This document shows positions 18,570 through 27,732 of a stretch of DNA of 64,000 nt, one piece after another. Numbering within the stretch: position 1 is the stretch's first letter; each line of letters begins with the position of its first letter. The stretch comes from Planctobacterium sp965279005 (GTDB lineage Bacteria > Pseudomonadota > Gammaproteobacteria > Enterobacterales > Alteromonadaceae). The position numbers were made by a program, and so were the translations under genes. The notes beneath the pieces are model-generated. The model was not told the DNA's origin and did not search any database. It was given only the letters and a program-made list of their open reading frames with translations. The DNA is taken from positions 310,001 to 374,000 of the forward strand of contig CBDIHK010000030.1 in assembly GCA_965279005.1 (NCBI GenBank), written 5' to 3'.

Positions 18570-19607
18570 ATGAAGAAATTGTTAGCTCCCCTAATATTGG
18601 TTTTTAGCGTTGGATTCACGTCAGCTAGTATTGCTGAAACCAAAGCACAAGAAGCACCCAATCCATTTTCTGACGATATTGTGTTTAAAGGTGACACCAT
18701 TCCGTTTCATGACTATGAAGCCTGGTTAGATGATGTCATCAAAAACGCCAAAGGCAAAAGAGGGGGCTCACGGCGGATCGATGGATTCACCCGGACAGTA
18801 AACCCTTTGCAATTTAACGAATTCAAAGCAAAGATTGATGCCCAATGGATCGAGTACGTCAGTGATGGACTCAAAATTGCCGGGGTAATGCTTTATCCCA
18901 AGGACATACTGGCTGACAAAAGCAAAGATGCTAAGCTTCCAGTCATTATCTATAACCGCGGTGGCAACGCCGGCAGTCCCTGGAACCGGATATCCATAAC
19001 AAACAGGCTAATGCCTTTAGCGGCTGAAGGCTATATTGTATTGGCTAGCCAATACCGTGGTTCACGTTACAGTGAAGGTAAAGACGAATTTGGTGGTGCC
19101 GATGTCAATGATGTTTTGCGTTTGGTTGAAATAGCTAAAACCATGAAGTATGCAGATGCCAATAGAATAGCCATGATGGGAGGGAGCCGAGGCGGCCGGA
19201 TGACCTACCAAGCGTTGCGTAAAAACCACGAGGACATAAAAGCGGCAATTGTCATCGCCGGCGTTTCCGATGCAGAACTTAGCATAAAAAATCGTCCCGA
19301 AATGGAAATAAATGTTTATAAACGCTTTGTCCCCAGCTATGAGGAGAACAAAGCTGAGGCTTTAAGATACCGCTCCCCAATAAAATGGGCAGATGAAATG
19401 AGCCCAAACACGCCAATACTCATGTTACATGGCACATCTGACTGGCGAGTTAGCATTGAACACTCGAGGAAGATGGCTGCGGAGCTTGAACGGCTGGGTC
19501 GTGACTATCAGTTTAATGAGTACCCTCTAGGAAACCATGGCTTGAGCTTTCATGAAGAGCAAGCTCACAAAGCCATCTTAGAGTGGTTGCATCAAAAGCT
19601 AAACTAA
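18570..19607 (+). CDS. secreted alpha/beta hydrolase, prolyl oligopeptidase-like
   Basis: A 345-aa protein with a signal peptide (MKKLLAPLILVFSVGFTSA) and a C-terminal S9-type peptidase/hydrolase domain. The nucleophile elbow is GGSRGGR, with Asp in HGTSDWRVS and His in LGNHGLSFHE. An N-terminal propeller is absent, so it is a single-domain family member. A putative oxyanion-side segment reads VIIYNRGGNAG. It may cleave short peptides or esters in the periplasm. It ends just before a bidirectional terminator shared with sodB. Confidence 0.85.
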   Translation: MKKLLAPLILVFSVGFTSASIAETKAQEAPNPFSDDIVFKGDTIPFHDYEAWLDDVIKNAKGKRGGSRRIDGFTRTVNPLQFNEFKAKIDAQWIEYVSDGLKIAGVMLYPKDILADKSKDAKLPVIIYNRGGNAGSPWNRISITNRLMPLAAEGYIVLASQYRGSRYSEGKDEFGGADVNDVLRLVEIAKTMKYADANRIAMMGGSRGGRMTYQALRKNHEDIKAAIVIAGVSDAELSIKNRPEMEINVYKRFVPSYEENKAEALRYRSPIKWADEMSPNTPILMLHGTSDWRVSIEHSRKMAAELERLGRDYQFNEYPLGNHGLSFHEEQAHKAILEWLHQKLN

Positions 19608-19625
19608 ACCGGATTGGCAAAATAA

Positions 19626-19649
19626 AAAAGGCACCGCTCGGTGCCTTTT
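19626..19649. terminator. bidirectional rho-independent terminator
   Basis: GGCACC and GGTGCC around a GCTC loop, with A on the left and T on the right, so it can end transcripts from both the hydrolase and the convergent sodB gene. Confidence 0.85.
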
Positions 19650-19672
19650 GACCTTATGTAGCTTTTGCTTCA

Positions 19673-20254
19673 TTAGGCGGCGAAGTTTTCCGCAGCAAAA
19701 TCCCAGTTAACCAAGGCCCAGAAACCTTCCATATATTTAGGACGAAGGTTGCGGTAGTCGATGTAGTAGGCGTGTTCCCACAAATCAACGGTCATCAATG
19801 GCGTAACACCGTCTTCTGTCAGTGGCGTGCCGGCATTGCTAGTGTTGACAATATCCAAGCCATCGGCAGATTTAACCAACCAAGTCCAGCTTGAGCCGAA
19901 GTTGTTTACTGCTTTGTCGTTGAAAGCTGCTTTGAAATCAGCGAAAGAACCCCACTTGGCATTGATCGCGTCTGCCAATGCACCTGTAGGTTCGCCACCG
20001 CCATTCGGGCTTAGGCTGTTCCAATAGAAAGTGTGGTTCCAAATTTGGGCTGCATTGTTGAAAACACCGCCTTCAGAAGATTTTACGATCTCTTCTAAAG
20101 ACTTGTCAGCCATATCAGTACCTTCAACTAAACCATTAAGTTTAGTTACGTAGGTATTGTGGTGCTTACCGTAGTGGAAATCTAAGGTTTCAGCAGAAAT
20201 ATGCGGCTCTAGCGCATTTTTTTCATAAGGTAACGGGGGCAGTTCAAAAGCCAT
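19673..20254 (-). CDS. sodB: superoxide dismutase, Fe type
   Basis: A 193-aa protein converting superoxide to oxygen and hydrogen peroxide. Metal ligands fit His in HYGKHHNTYV, His in IWNHTFYW, and the Asp and His of DLWEHAYYIDY. AAQIWNHTFYWNSL and the Gln in NNAAQ favour the iron form. I start at ATG 20254 (MAFELPPLPYEKN), which is standard for SodB and has GGAGA 5 nt upstream; the open frame extends 13 codons further without support. It is divergent from grxD across a 258-bp region. Confidence 0.96.
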   Translation of the reverse strand: MAFELPPLPYEKNALEPHISAETLDFHYGKHHNTYVTKLNGLVEGTDMADKSLEEIVKSSEGGVFNNAAQIWNHTFYWNSLSPNGGGEPTGALADAINAKWGSFADFKAAFNDKAVNNFGSSWTWLVKSADGLDIVNTSNAGTPLTEDGVTPLMTVDLWEHAYYIDYRNLRPKYMEGFWALVNWDFAAENFAA

Positions 20255-20346
20255 ACTGGTCTCCAATAAGTGATGGGTTTGACATCCGGACACAATCCTA
20301 GTCGCTTGTTATTCAGATTAAAAGCAACATAATAGAATTTTTTATA

Positions 20347-20369
20347 AAGAATTTGTTTTATAAATTCTT
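20347..20369. promoter_or_regulatory. AT-rich dyad between sodB and grxD
   Basis: AAGAATTT and AAATTCTT in inverted orientation with a 7-nt spacer, in the divergent promoter region of sodB and grxD. It could be an operator. It does not match the Fur box well. Confidence 0.3.
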
Positions 20370-20512
20370 GTGACACTATATAAGTACGTTTGAGAGAAAT
20401 TAAATAGATCAAGTTGCTTTTTCTTAGCGTAAGAGCACTCAGAATGCATTTATTGAAATTTAAGTTAACTGGCTCCATCTAGGAGGCCATAGCAAAAGTA
20501 GGTAGGTATACA

Positions 20513-20860
20513 ATGGAAACCATTGACAAAATTAAACAGCAAATCGAAGAAAACCCAATCCTGTTATATATGAAGGGATCACCTAAATTACCAAGCTGTG
20601 GCTTTTCTTCCCAAGCCGCACAAATCATGATGTCGTGTGGTGAGCAATTTGCTTATGTAGACATTTTACAAAATCCTGATATCCGTGCTGAGCTGCCAAA
20701 GTACGCGGATTGGCCAACTTTCCCCCAGCTTTGGGTGGAAGGTGAGTTGATAGGTGGTAGCGACATCATGTTGGAGATGTACCAACAAGGTGAGTTGCAG
20801 GGTTTGGTGAAGGAAGCGGCTGAACGCGCCGGAGACGGGAAATCCAGCGACGAAAGTTAG
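20513..20860 (+). CDS. grxD: monothiol glutaredoxin (Grx4 type)
   Basis: A 115-aa CGFS-type glutaredoxin with active-site C29-G-F-S in LPSCGFSSQAA, KGSP before it, WPTFPQLWVEGELIGGSDI (the cis-Pro glutathione site) and a normal length. CGFS glutaredoxins carry a bridging [2Fe-2S] cluster and deliver it to target proteins, often with BolA. It shares a divergent promoter region with sodB, and bfd with two Fur sites is 1 kb downstream, giving a small iron-sulfur and iron neighbourhood. Confidence 0.95.
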   Translation: METIDKIKQQIEENPILLYMKGSPKLPSCGFSSQAAQIMMSCGEQFAYVDILQNPDIRAELPKYADWPTFPQLWVEGELIGGSDIMLEMYQQGELQGLVKEAAERAGDGKSSDES

Positions 20861-20920
20861 TGCGCATTCGTTAAAAACTGGTAAGCTGTTGGTTAAATAT
20901 CCGCCAACTGGGATGTGACC

Positions 20921-21562
20921 ATGGGCTTGCTGGATAAACCTTTTAACTTAGCGAATTACACAAAACTCGACCTGAAAAGCAAAGGGGCAATCAGCGTTAG
21001 GCTGTTTGTCCTTTTTTATATCTTGTTGCTGGTGTCAGCGCTGTTTTTCTTTAACGATGGCCATGCCCGCCAAGCTGATGTTTCTAAAGCACCGTTAGCT
21101 GCCATGCAGCACCTTGAGCCTTTGCAAGGCAAGTGGGAACTTATTGTCCGCAGCAGTTTTGACAATGGGACGACTTGGCAAAAGGGCGAAACACAAATTG
21201 TGGAACTGTTGCCCAGGCACAAAGGGATGATATTGGCTGAGTTGCCGGAGGACTTAGCTGTGCCAGGGTTCCATATGGAGTCATATTTGAGCTTCGATCA
21301 ATATCGCCAGGTTTACCGGAAAGCCGCTATCGATGATGTCTGGGGCATTATGGACATCTATGAAGGCAAATTAGAGGGTGATCACCTTGTGATGGATAAC
21401 TTGCGTTCTGGCACGCATTTTCCCATTTCTGACGGCGTTTGGCGCGCCTTTAGGTTGGATATTGAGCTTACCCAACCGAATCGAAAAATTGTAATCGACA
21501 AGAGCGATGATGGTGGCAAGACTTGGCAGCCAGCGTTTGTGGCTGAATATAAGAAAGTGTAA
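20921..21562 (+). CDS. membrane-anchored or secreted protein of unknown function
   Basis: About 213 aa. A hydrophobic segment near residues 28-46 (LFVLFYILLLVSALFFF) is preceded by basic residues, so it is either an uncleaved anchor or a long signal peptide. The rest (LQGKWELIVRSSFDNGTTWQ, LEGDHLVMDNL, SDDGGKTWQPAFVAEY) resembles DUF1579-like or lipocalin-like beta domains. Two D-N/G-G-x-T-W repeats look like Asp-box turns. Start at ATG 20921, with a GTG two codons earlier as an alternative. No recognised function. Confidence 0.6.
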   Translation: MGLLDKPFNLANYTKLDLKSKGAISVRLFVLFYILLLVSALFFFNDGHARQADVSKAPLAAMQHLEPLQGKWELIVRSSFDNGTTWQKGETQIVELLPRHKGMILAELPEDLAVPGFHMESYLSFDQYRQVYRKAAIDDVWGIMDIYEGKLEGDHLVMDNLRSGTHFPISDGVWRAFRLDIELTQPNRKIVIDKSDDGGKTWQPAFVAEYKKV

Positions 21563-21619
21563 ACCCGGTAGGCCGGAATAGCGGGTTATAAAGGAATGTA
21601 TACCCAACGGGGATCCAGC

Positions 21620-21814
21620 CTAGACGACTTCCTTAAACAAAGATTCGTCCATTATTGTAGCATCAATGATATCTTGGGTTTGTTGTGCGCATTTACCACA
21701 TTGGTTTGCAATCGCCAGGTTTGCTTTTAGTTCACGGATATTGCCGACACCTTGGCTACGCACTTGCTCACGTATTTCTCTATCGGTAATGGCGTTGCAT
21801 AAACACACGTACAT
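21620..21814 (-). CDS. bfd: bacterioferritin-associated ferredoxin
   Basis: A 64-aa protein with the Bfd [2Fe-2S] pattern C4-x-C6 and C39-x-x-C42 (MYVCLCNAIT and NQCGKCAQQT). Bfd donates electrons to bacterioferritin so that stored iron can be released when iron is scarce. Two Fur boxes stand upstream, which fits iron-starvation induction. No bfr gene lies in the window. Confidence 0.93.
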   Translation of the reverse strand: MYVCLCNAITDREIREQVRSQGVGNIRELKANLAIANQCGKCAQQTQDIIDATIMDESLFKEVV

Positions 21815-21876
21815 TTTGACTACGGATCCTTATTTACAAACAGTGGATTATCAGTAGGGCTTTTTAAGAATGTTTA

Positions 21877-21918
21877 TGAGAATCATTCTCAGCTCCATGG
21901 AAATGATAATAATTGTTA
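21877..21918 (-). promoter_or_regulatory. two Fur boxes upstream of bfd
   Basis: Box 1: TGAGAAT-C-ATTCTCA (21877-21891), a perfect 7-1-7 dyad. Box 2: TGATAAT-A-ATTGTTA (21904-21918), close to the consensus. They lie 63-104 bp before the bfd start. Repression by iron-loaded Fur is the natural reading. Confidence 0.8.
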
Positions 21919-22096
21919 TTTAGGATAAAGCAAGTTTTTATCAAAAAAATCTTAGGTTTTTTCTATTGTTTGCAGTTCTTGTTTCGCAGGGTAGTAAAAA
22001 TGCACAGCATTTGCGTGTGATTGGTCTATTATTGCCTCAATAGCTGCAGGATCGCGCCAATGAGCTAAGCCAACCTACTAACAGTGTGTCAACGCA

Positions 22097-23215
22097 ATGG
22101 GTAAAGATAGCAATCTAAACGAATTTAAGCTGGAAACCTTGGGATTGGTGTCGAGTGGCATTGCCCACGACATCAATAATGTGCTGTCAATCATAGAAGG
22201 CCACTGTGAAATGTTGCAGCATGAGTACCCCGGCTTTGCCGGTGCTGCACATATTGAGCAGATAAGCCAAGCGGTGATGCGCGGCGGTTACCTAGCCAAG
22301 CAGTTGTTGTCGCTGTCTAACCAACTGCCATATAGCGTTGAGTCAATCCAGGCACGCACGGCACTAGAATCGGCGTTGTCGTTGGTGGAGAACATCGTCC
22401 CTGCAAACATATCCTTGAATTCAGTAATAGATACCGACCTCTATATTCAGGCGGACCTTAGCACCTTTGTGCAAGTTATCGTCAATATCATCAGTAATTC
22501 AGTGGCTGCTATGCAGCCAGGGGGAGGGGAAATAAGCATCAGCTTGAAACAGGATGAGCAAAAAAAGTCCGTACTGTTAGTTATTTCTGATCTGGGTAAA
22601 GGAATGGGCAGTAATGAGTTAGATAAGGTCTACGACCCATTCTTTAGTACCAAAGCCCAAAAAAAACCGGGTTCTGGCTTCGGCATGTCTATGGTCAAGG
22701 CAATAGTGCGGGAAATGGGTGGCGATATCGAGTTGTATAGCCAAAAAGGTAAAGGTACGACCGTATCGGTGAAATTACCGGTATGCCCATTTACCCATGA
22801 ATTGGAACTCGAGCTGGCAGAGGGCGATACTGAATTGGACGATATCAATACGATGCTGTTGGTGGAAGACGACCAACATCTTGCCAACATCTATCAAATG
22901 TTGATGCTCGATGCTGGTTTTGTTGTCACCCATGCCACCAATGGGGTGGAAGGTTTTAACCTCTACCAGTCACAAGGCCCTTTTGATGTGGTGTTGACCG
23001 ATGAACAGATGCCGCAACGCCGGGGCAGTGATATGGCGCGGATGATTCGGCAACTTGCGCCTGAACAAGTGATTATTTTGTTGTCTGGTTTCCACGATGA
23101 AAATATCGAAGCTTGTTTGGCTGAAGGTGTGGTAAACAGTACTTTGACTAAGCCAGTTAAATTGATGGAGCTCGTTGATACTATCAAGGCACATATGAAC
23201 ATCGCGGGCAGCTAG
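22097..23215 (+). CDS. soluble hybrid histidine kinase-response regulator
   Basis: A 372-aa protein without membrane segments or an obvious sensor domain. The HisKA-like region carries H24 (SSGIAHDINNVL, of the H-D-x-N-N type), followed by an HATPase domain (N box at N134 in IISNS, G boxes DLGKGMG and GSGFGMSMVKAI). A C-terminal receiver domain starts near residue 252 with acidic pocket EDD (257-259), phospho-acceptor D302 in VLTDEQMP and Lys in LTKPVK. With no input domain it probably takes its signal from a partner protein. No separate output regulator is adjacent. Confidence 0.9.
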   Translation: MGKDSNLNEFKLETLGLVSSGIAHDINNVLSIIEGHCEMLQHEYPGFAGAAHIEQISQAVMRGGYLAKQLLSLSNQLPYSVESIQARTALESALSLVENIVPANISLNSVIDTDLYIQADLSTFVQVIVNIISNSVAAMQPGGGEISISLKQDEQKKSVLLVISDLGKGMGSNELDKVYDPFFSTKAQKKPGSGFGMSMVKAIVREMGGDIELYSQKGKGTTVSVKLPVCPFTHELELELAEGDTELDDINTMLLVEDDQHLANIYQMLMLDAGFVVTHATNGVEGFNLYQSQGPFDVVLTDEQMPQRRGSDMARMIRQLAPEQVIILLSGFHDENIEACLAEGVVNSTLTKPVKLMELVDTIKAHMNIAGS

Positions 23216-23368
23216 GTTCATGACCATTGAAGGGGATCATTTAATATTCCTATCAAACTGATTGGTTTAATAGATTGGTTTTTATAGAAGTGTCCTTATA
23301 TCCTTCTGGAATCATTTTGCGGTTGGTAAATTCCAACCGCTTTTTTAATAAACATATTGGAGATTAAA

Positions 23369-23974
23369 ATGAGCGTACTAGTAGGCCGTCCAGCTCCGGA
23401 CTTTACTGCAGCAGCTGTTCTTGGCAACGGTGAAATTGTTGATGAGTTTACGTTGAGCGAAGCGATTAAAGGCAAAGCTGCAGTCGTCTTCTTTTATCCT
23501 TTGGATTTCACTTTTGTATGTCCATCTGAATTGATCGCATTCGATCACCGCTACGAAGAGTTCCAAAAGCGCGGCGTTGAAGTCATCGGTGTATCTATCG
23601 ACTCTCAGTTCAGCCACAATGCATGGCGCAACACCGATGTTGCTGACGGTGGTATCGGTCCTGTTAAGTATGCCTTGGTTGCTGATGTTAAACACGAAAT
23701 CTGCCAAGCATACGACGTTGAGCACCCAGAAGCTGGTGTTGCTTTCCGTGGTTCTTTCCTGATTGACAAAGAGGGTGTTGTTCGCCACCAAGTTGTCAAT
23801 GATTTACCACTTGGCCGTAACATTGACGAAATGTTGCGTATGGTTGATGCCTTGGCCTTCCACGAAGAGCACGGTGAAGTCTGCCCAGCTGGTTGGGAAG
23901 AAGGTAAAAAAGGTATGGACGCAAGCCCAGAAGGTGTTGCTGCCTACTTGTCAGAAAACGCAGAAGGCTTATAA
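23369..23974 (+). CDS. typical 2-Cys peroxiredoxin (AhpC/TSA family)
   Basis: A 201-aa thiol peroxidase that reduces hydrogen peroxide and organic hydroperoxides. The peroxidatic Cys is C51 in FTFVCPSE and the resolving Cys is C172 in EVCPAGW; the GGIGP and YF-like features of sensitive Prx are partly present. I start at ATG 23369 with GGAG 5 nt upstream rather than four codons earlier. It is closer to the Prx1/tryparedoxin-peroxidase-like group than to enterobacterial AhpC. A terminator follows. Confidence 0.93.
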   Translation: MSVLVGRPAPDFTAAAVLGNGEIVDEFTLSEAIKGKAAVVFFYPLDFTFVCPSELIAFDHRYEEFQKRGVEVIGVSIDSQFSHNAWRNTDVADGGIGPVKYALVADVKHEICQAYDVEHPEAGVAFRGSFLIDKEGVVRHQVVNDLPLGRNIDEMLRMVDALAFHEEHGEVCPAGWEEGKKGMDASPEGVAAYLSENAEGL

Positions 23975-24003
23975 GCGCCGATTCCCGTTGTGTTTTCAAA
24001 AAA

Positions 24004-24027
24004 AGCCGCACTTAGTGCGGCTTTTTT
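24004..24027. terminator. rho-independent terminator
   Basis: AGCCGCAC / GTGCGGCT stem with a short TTA loop and a run of T. It has A residues on the left too, so it may serve both the peroxiredoxin and the convergent rnt gene. Confidence 0.85.
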
Positions 24028-24055
24028 GTGGGTTAAAACTTTTTGCTGGCAAACA

Positions 24056-24682
24056 CTATTTTACCGGCCAACCACCGAGGTGCTTCCAGCGATTGACTAT
24101 TTTACAGAATAGCTGTGCCGTTTTTTCTGCATCGTATAAGGCTGAGTGGGCTTCTTCTTGGTCGAAAGAGATACCGGCTTGTTCGCAAGCTTTGACCAAT
24201 ACAGTTTGTCCATAGGCAAGTGCCGACAAGCTAGTAGTGTCAAAAGAAACAAAGGGGTGGAATGGGCTGCGCTTGATGTTTTGGCGTTCAATTGCCGCAT
24301 TCAGGAAACCCATATCAAAGGAGGCATTGTGGGCAACCATCACACAGCGTTGGCAGTCGGCCTCTTTTTGCAGCTTGCGCAGCTCTTTAAACATTTCCTT
24401 GAGTGCTACGTCCTCGGCAACCGCGCCTCGCAGTGCACAGTGGGGGTCAATACCATTAAATTCCAAGGCTGAACGTTCAAGGTTAGCGCCTTCAAAAGGC
24501 TGGATATGGAAATGTATGGTTTTGTCTATTGATAGGAAACCGTCTATATTCATGGTCAAAGTAACGGCCGCAATTTCTAACATAGCATCTGTTTGCGCAT
24601 TAAACCCTGCCGTTTCAATATCTACCACTACCGGGAAATATCCTCGGAACCTGTCTACCAGGGAGAGCCCCTCATCAATCAT
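24056..24682 (-). CDS. rnt: ribonuclease T
   Basis: A DEDDh 3'-5' exoribonuclease that trims tRNA ends and other small RNAs. Motif I is VVVDIETAGF; motif II lies near the Asp of ASFDMGF; motif III has the H-x(4)-D pattern in AHSALYDAEKT. The sequence aligns closely with E. coli RNase T (FRGYFPVV, FNGIDPH, PFHPFVSFDT, FCKIVNRWKHLGGWP). I choose ATG 24682, with AAGGA 10 nt upstream; a TTG one codon earlier has better spacing. It is divergent from motY, the arrangement known from vibrios and relatives. Confidence 0.95.
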   Translation of the reverse strand: MIDEGLSLVDRFRGYFPVVVDIETAGFNAQTDAMLEIAAVTLTMNIDGFLSIDKTIHFHIQPFEGANLERSALEFNGIDPHCALRGAVAEDVALKEMFKELRKLQKEADCQRCVMVAHNASFDMGFLNAAIERQNIKRSPFHPFVSFDTTSLSALAYGQTVLVKACEQAGISFDQEEAHSALYDAEKTAQLFCKIVNRWKHLGGWPVK

Positions 24683-24937
24683 CAATCTATTGTCCTTATC
24701 TCTAGAACCAGGATTATGGCAAGGAAGCAACAACTAATCTACAGCGTTGGCTTAGCTTTAGTGTCAGTTGCTTGCATATCGAGCAACAAAACGATGGTCT
24801 GTAATGGAAGAAACATGCAATTGACAGCGGGAACTGCTAACCTGGTAAGTAGGTATAGGTAGGGCTAGAGGTTTTTATTCAACCTTTTTTTAGATTGGTC
24901 GATAGCAAGTGAGAGATTGATAAATAAAGGGGCTTAC

Positions 24938-25798
24938 ATGAGAACGCTTTGCCTAGTTTTGATGCTGTTTTCCTCTGCTAGTATGGCTAGCATGCGCCAA
25001 TATTCCGCTAGTGTTGAAACATCCAACTGGATGATAGAACCACCCAACCGGCTGCAGTGTGTGCTTATGCACGACCTGCCTGGTTATGGCACCGCCATGT
25101 TCACCAGTGAAGCCAGTAAGACCTTAAACATGGAATTCGAACTGGATATGTTGCGGTTACCCAAAACCTATGGAGTCGCGTCGGTTTATTCAGTCCCACC
25201 AAAATGGATGCCTGGTGAAATGCACCGCAATATAGCCGATATGCAATTGCGCAAGCAATTCAACGGAGATCTGCCAGAACGCGCGGCATGGACAATGTTG
25301 TCTGAGTTGGAAAAAGGTTATTGGCCAACCGTGTATTATCAAGATTGGTATAACCGGCATGATATGGTGGCAGTTGCACTCAATTCCGCGAATTTTGCCA
25401 GGCCTTACCAGGAGTTTGTGGAGTGTGTTTCTAATCTACTTCCATTCAGCTTTGATGATATTGCCTACACGGTTTTGTCCTATAAAAAGAACAGTGTAGA
25501 GCTCACCAAAGGCGCGAAGAAAAAACTGGATATGATAGGCGATTATTTGAGGGAAGATAGCGACCTTGAATTAGTCTTACTCGATGGTTATAGCGACAGC
25601 CATGGCGGTCGCTGGAAAAACCAAGAATTGTCAATTCAAAGGGCAGAAGAGGTGCGTGACTATTTTGCCCAGCTAGGTGTCGATCCTGGCCGGATAGAAA
25701 TTACTGGTCACGGTGAACGCCGCCATGCCGCACCCAATACCAATGCCGACCTTAGGGCAAAAAACCGTCGCGTAGTGATCAGGATGCAGCGTTCTTAG
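24938..25798 (+). CDS. motY: sodium-type flagellar T-ring protein MotY
   Basis: A periplasmic component of the T ring around the flagellar basal body, needed to place the PomA/PomB stator of sodium-driven motors. Signal peptide MRTLCLVLMLFSSASMA is followed by the MotY N-terminal domain (CVLMHDLPGYGTAMF, SELEKGYWPTVYYQDW) and a C-terminal OmpA-like peptidoglycan-binding domain (VLLDGYSDSHGG, RRHAAPNTNADLRAKNRRV). Start at ATG 24938 after AAGGGG. The 287-aa length is normal. No other flagellar gene is in the window; the rnt neighbour supports the identity. Confidence 0.93.
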   Translation: MRTLCLVLMLFSSASMASMRQYSASVETSNWMIEPPNRLQCVLMHDLPGYGTAMFTSEASKTLNMEFELDMLRLPKTYGVASVYSVPPKWMPGEMHRNIADMQLRKQFNGDLPERAAWTMLSELEKGYWPTVYYQDWYNRHDMVAVALNSANFARPYQEFVECVSNLLPFSFDDIAYTVLSYKKNSVELTKGAKKKLDMIGDYLREDSDLELVLLDGYSDSHGGRWKNQELSIQRAEEVRDYFAQLGVDPGRIEITGHGERRHAAPNTNADLRAKNRRVVIRMQRS

Positions 25799-25829
25799 GG
25801 GGTCGCACTTTACCCAGTATTAGCCATCA

Positions 25830-25855
25830 ACAGCCGCTTTTCAGCGGCTGTATTG
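25830..25855 (+). terminator. stem-loop terminator after motY
   Basis: ACAGCCGCT and AGCGGCTGT around a TTTC loop, then a short T-rich tail. It lies 30 nt after the motY stop. Confidence 0.65.
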
Positions 25856-25856
25856 T

Positions 25857-25892
25857 GTTTCCTTGGCTCGATTTGTTTCCTTGGCTCGATTT
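25857..25892. repeat. 18-bp perfect tandem duplication
   Basis: Two adjacent copies of GTTTCCTTGGCTCGATTT in the motY-gntP intergenic region. Probably a simple replication slip with no visible function. Confidence 0.8.
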
Positions 25893-26035
25893 GTGAGGCG
25901 CGGTTGCAGTTCCAACAGCCCCTGCTTTTGTCGCCGCATAGGTAACTCAAAATAAGGATGCTCCGTTAACCGGGTATCCTTAAAAATGTTACTTTAACCT
26001 GCGCTTTTCACGCACCATGTGCAAAGCTTACGCCG

Positions 26036-27331
26036 CTAAAAAATGCTAAACAGCGCCACTGCCAACATCAGTCCCACCATGGGAATAACTACGGTGAGTG
26101 CCGCAACCGGCGCATAAGCACGGGCATGGGTTTCTTTGCATATGGCACGTATAGTGGTGACGATGTAGCCATTGTGGGGCAGGGTATCAATAGCTCCAGA
26201 CGAGATGGAAACGATGCGATGCAGTTCTTCTGGGTTAACCCCTTGTTCTAGATAGTGGGGGCCTAATAGCGGCATGGCTATCGCCTGTCCACCCGATGCG
26301 GAACCCGTCAGGCCAGCGATAACACTCACCGCGACGGCTGCGCCTACCAGTTCATTGCCGGGTAAATGGGTCATAGTATCGACTGCTACCTCAAACGCAG
26401 GGGTAATTTTGGCCACAGATCCAAAGCCCACCACGGCAGCCGTGTTGCCTATGGCCACAAGGGCACCAGTAGTGCCGGCATTGACCGCTCCGCTGATATT
26501 GCGGAAGTATTTGAAGTTCAGCAGCATTAAAGACAAAACACCTCCACCTAGGGCAACAATTAGTGCGAGTTGCTGCAAAGACTGGTGCAGCGTAAAAGAT
26601 AAGCCAAGCACGACTAACAATGGCAACATGCTGAGGTATGGGTTGGGTAATGTTTTTAACGCAACTTCGGGATCGTCATCCCGGCTTTCAAAGCACTCCC
26701 CATTGGCCACGGCATTTCGGATCATACGGTTTAGCCATAAAAAGCCCCAAGCAGCCATAAAAACTGCTACCACAAAGCTGACTTCCCAGGCTGCGAATGG
26801 CGATGTGCCCAAATACTTTATCGGGATCCAGTTTTGTATCTCAGGTGAGCCTGCGCTTGTCATAGTGAAAGTGACCGAACCAAAGGCCAGGGCGGCAGGT
26901 ATAAATCTCCTGGGTAAGTTTGCGTCTTTAAATAAGCTCAAAGCCATTGGGTAAACGGAAAATGCTACAACGAATACACTGACGCCACCGTAGGTAAGAA
27001 TGGCACAGGCTAGCACCACTGCGGCAACGGCATGTTGTTTGCCCAATTTGTCTGTGATCAGTTTGGCAATGGCATCGGCTGTACCCGTGTCTTCCATGAA
27101 CTTGCCAAAGATAGAACCGAGCAAAAACATAAAAAACCATGAGGCGATAAAACCTGAAAAACCTTGCATGTAGCTAGTGATAAAGTTGGTTTCACCAATA
27201 AATACGGGGACGCCTGAACACAGAGCCACTAGCAAGGCGCATAGGGGGGCGGAGATGAATAGGTTGAAGCCCCTGATAGTGAGAAAAATAAGCAACCCTA
27301 GACCGGCGAATAAACCGAACATGCTTAACAT
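26036..27331 (-). CDS. GntP-family permease (gluconate / hydroxybutyrate type)
   Basis: A 431-aa inner-membrane carrier with about 12 hydrophobic segments. The C-terminal block SSGAIDTLPHNGYIVTT is typical of the GntP family branch annotated as gluconate or D-beta-hydroxybutyrate permeases, as is GLTGSASGGQAIAMP. It probably imports a small organic acid with protons. It is monocistronic here, without kinase or dehydrogenase neighbours, so the substrate cannot be fixed. Confidence 0.85.
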   Translation of the reverse strand: MLSMFGLFAGLGLLIFLTIRGFNLFISAPLCALLVALCSGVPVFIGETNFITSYMQGFSGFIASWFFMFLLGSIFGKFMEDTGTADAIAKLITDKLGKQHAVAAVVLACAILTYGGVSVFVVAFSVYPMALSLFKDANLPRRFIPAALAFGSVTFTMTSAGSPEIQNWIPIKYLGTSPFAAWEVSFVVAVFMAAWGFLWLNRMIRNAVANGECFESRDDDPEVALKTLPNPYLSMLPLLVVLGLSFTLHQSLQQLALIVALGGGVLSLMLLNFKYFRNISGAVNAGTTGALVAIGNTAAVVGFGSVAKITPAFEVAVDTMTHLPGNELVGAAVAVSVIAGLTGSASGGQAIAMPLLGPHYLEQGVNPEELHRIVSISSGAIDTLPHNGYIVTTIRAICKETHARAYAPVAALTVVIPMVGLMLAVALFSIF

Positions 27332-27732
27332 ATTGCTACCTTATTATTGTTTTTTGCACATGTTTTTGTAGCTTACTGGAAGCTGCTGTTTCTTTCATGG
27401 CAAAACGGCTTCTACTGCCATTATTCAATGCCATATTTGCCAAACTGCAGCCTAATATCATCGCTGCCGCTTTGCCACTTTTCCCGTATTTCTAAAAAAG
27501 CGGGATAAGTAATGCTTTGTTTACTAAATCCGATGTATAAGGGCTCATGGTTCAATCGGATGCTATGCATTTTCAGTGCTTTATATGCCGGGTCTGTTAG
27601 GCGCAGGTAATTGATATGGTTTTCTTCAACAATAAAGCCAACTGTTCGGTTTCTATGCAGCATGCCTATTTTTAGGGAAGGGTTGAGCATATCTATGATT
27701 TTATTAGCAAATTCTTTATCCTTTGCCAGTCG

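Noticed and set aside
24716..24862. 48-aa open frame with a lipoprotein-like Leu-Val-Ser-Val-Ala-Cys segment between rnt and motY
   Set aside because: The AGGA is only 2 nt from the ATG, the product after the Cys is very short, and it overlaps the rnt promoter region. Possible but unsupported.
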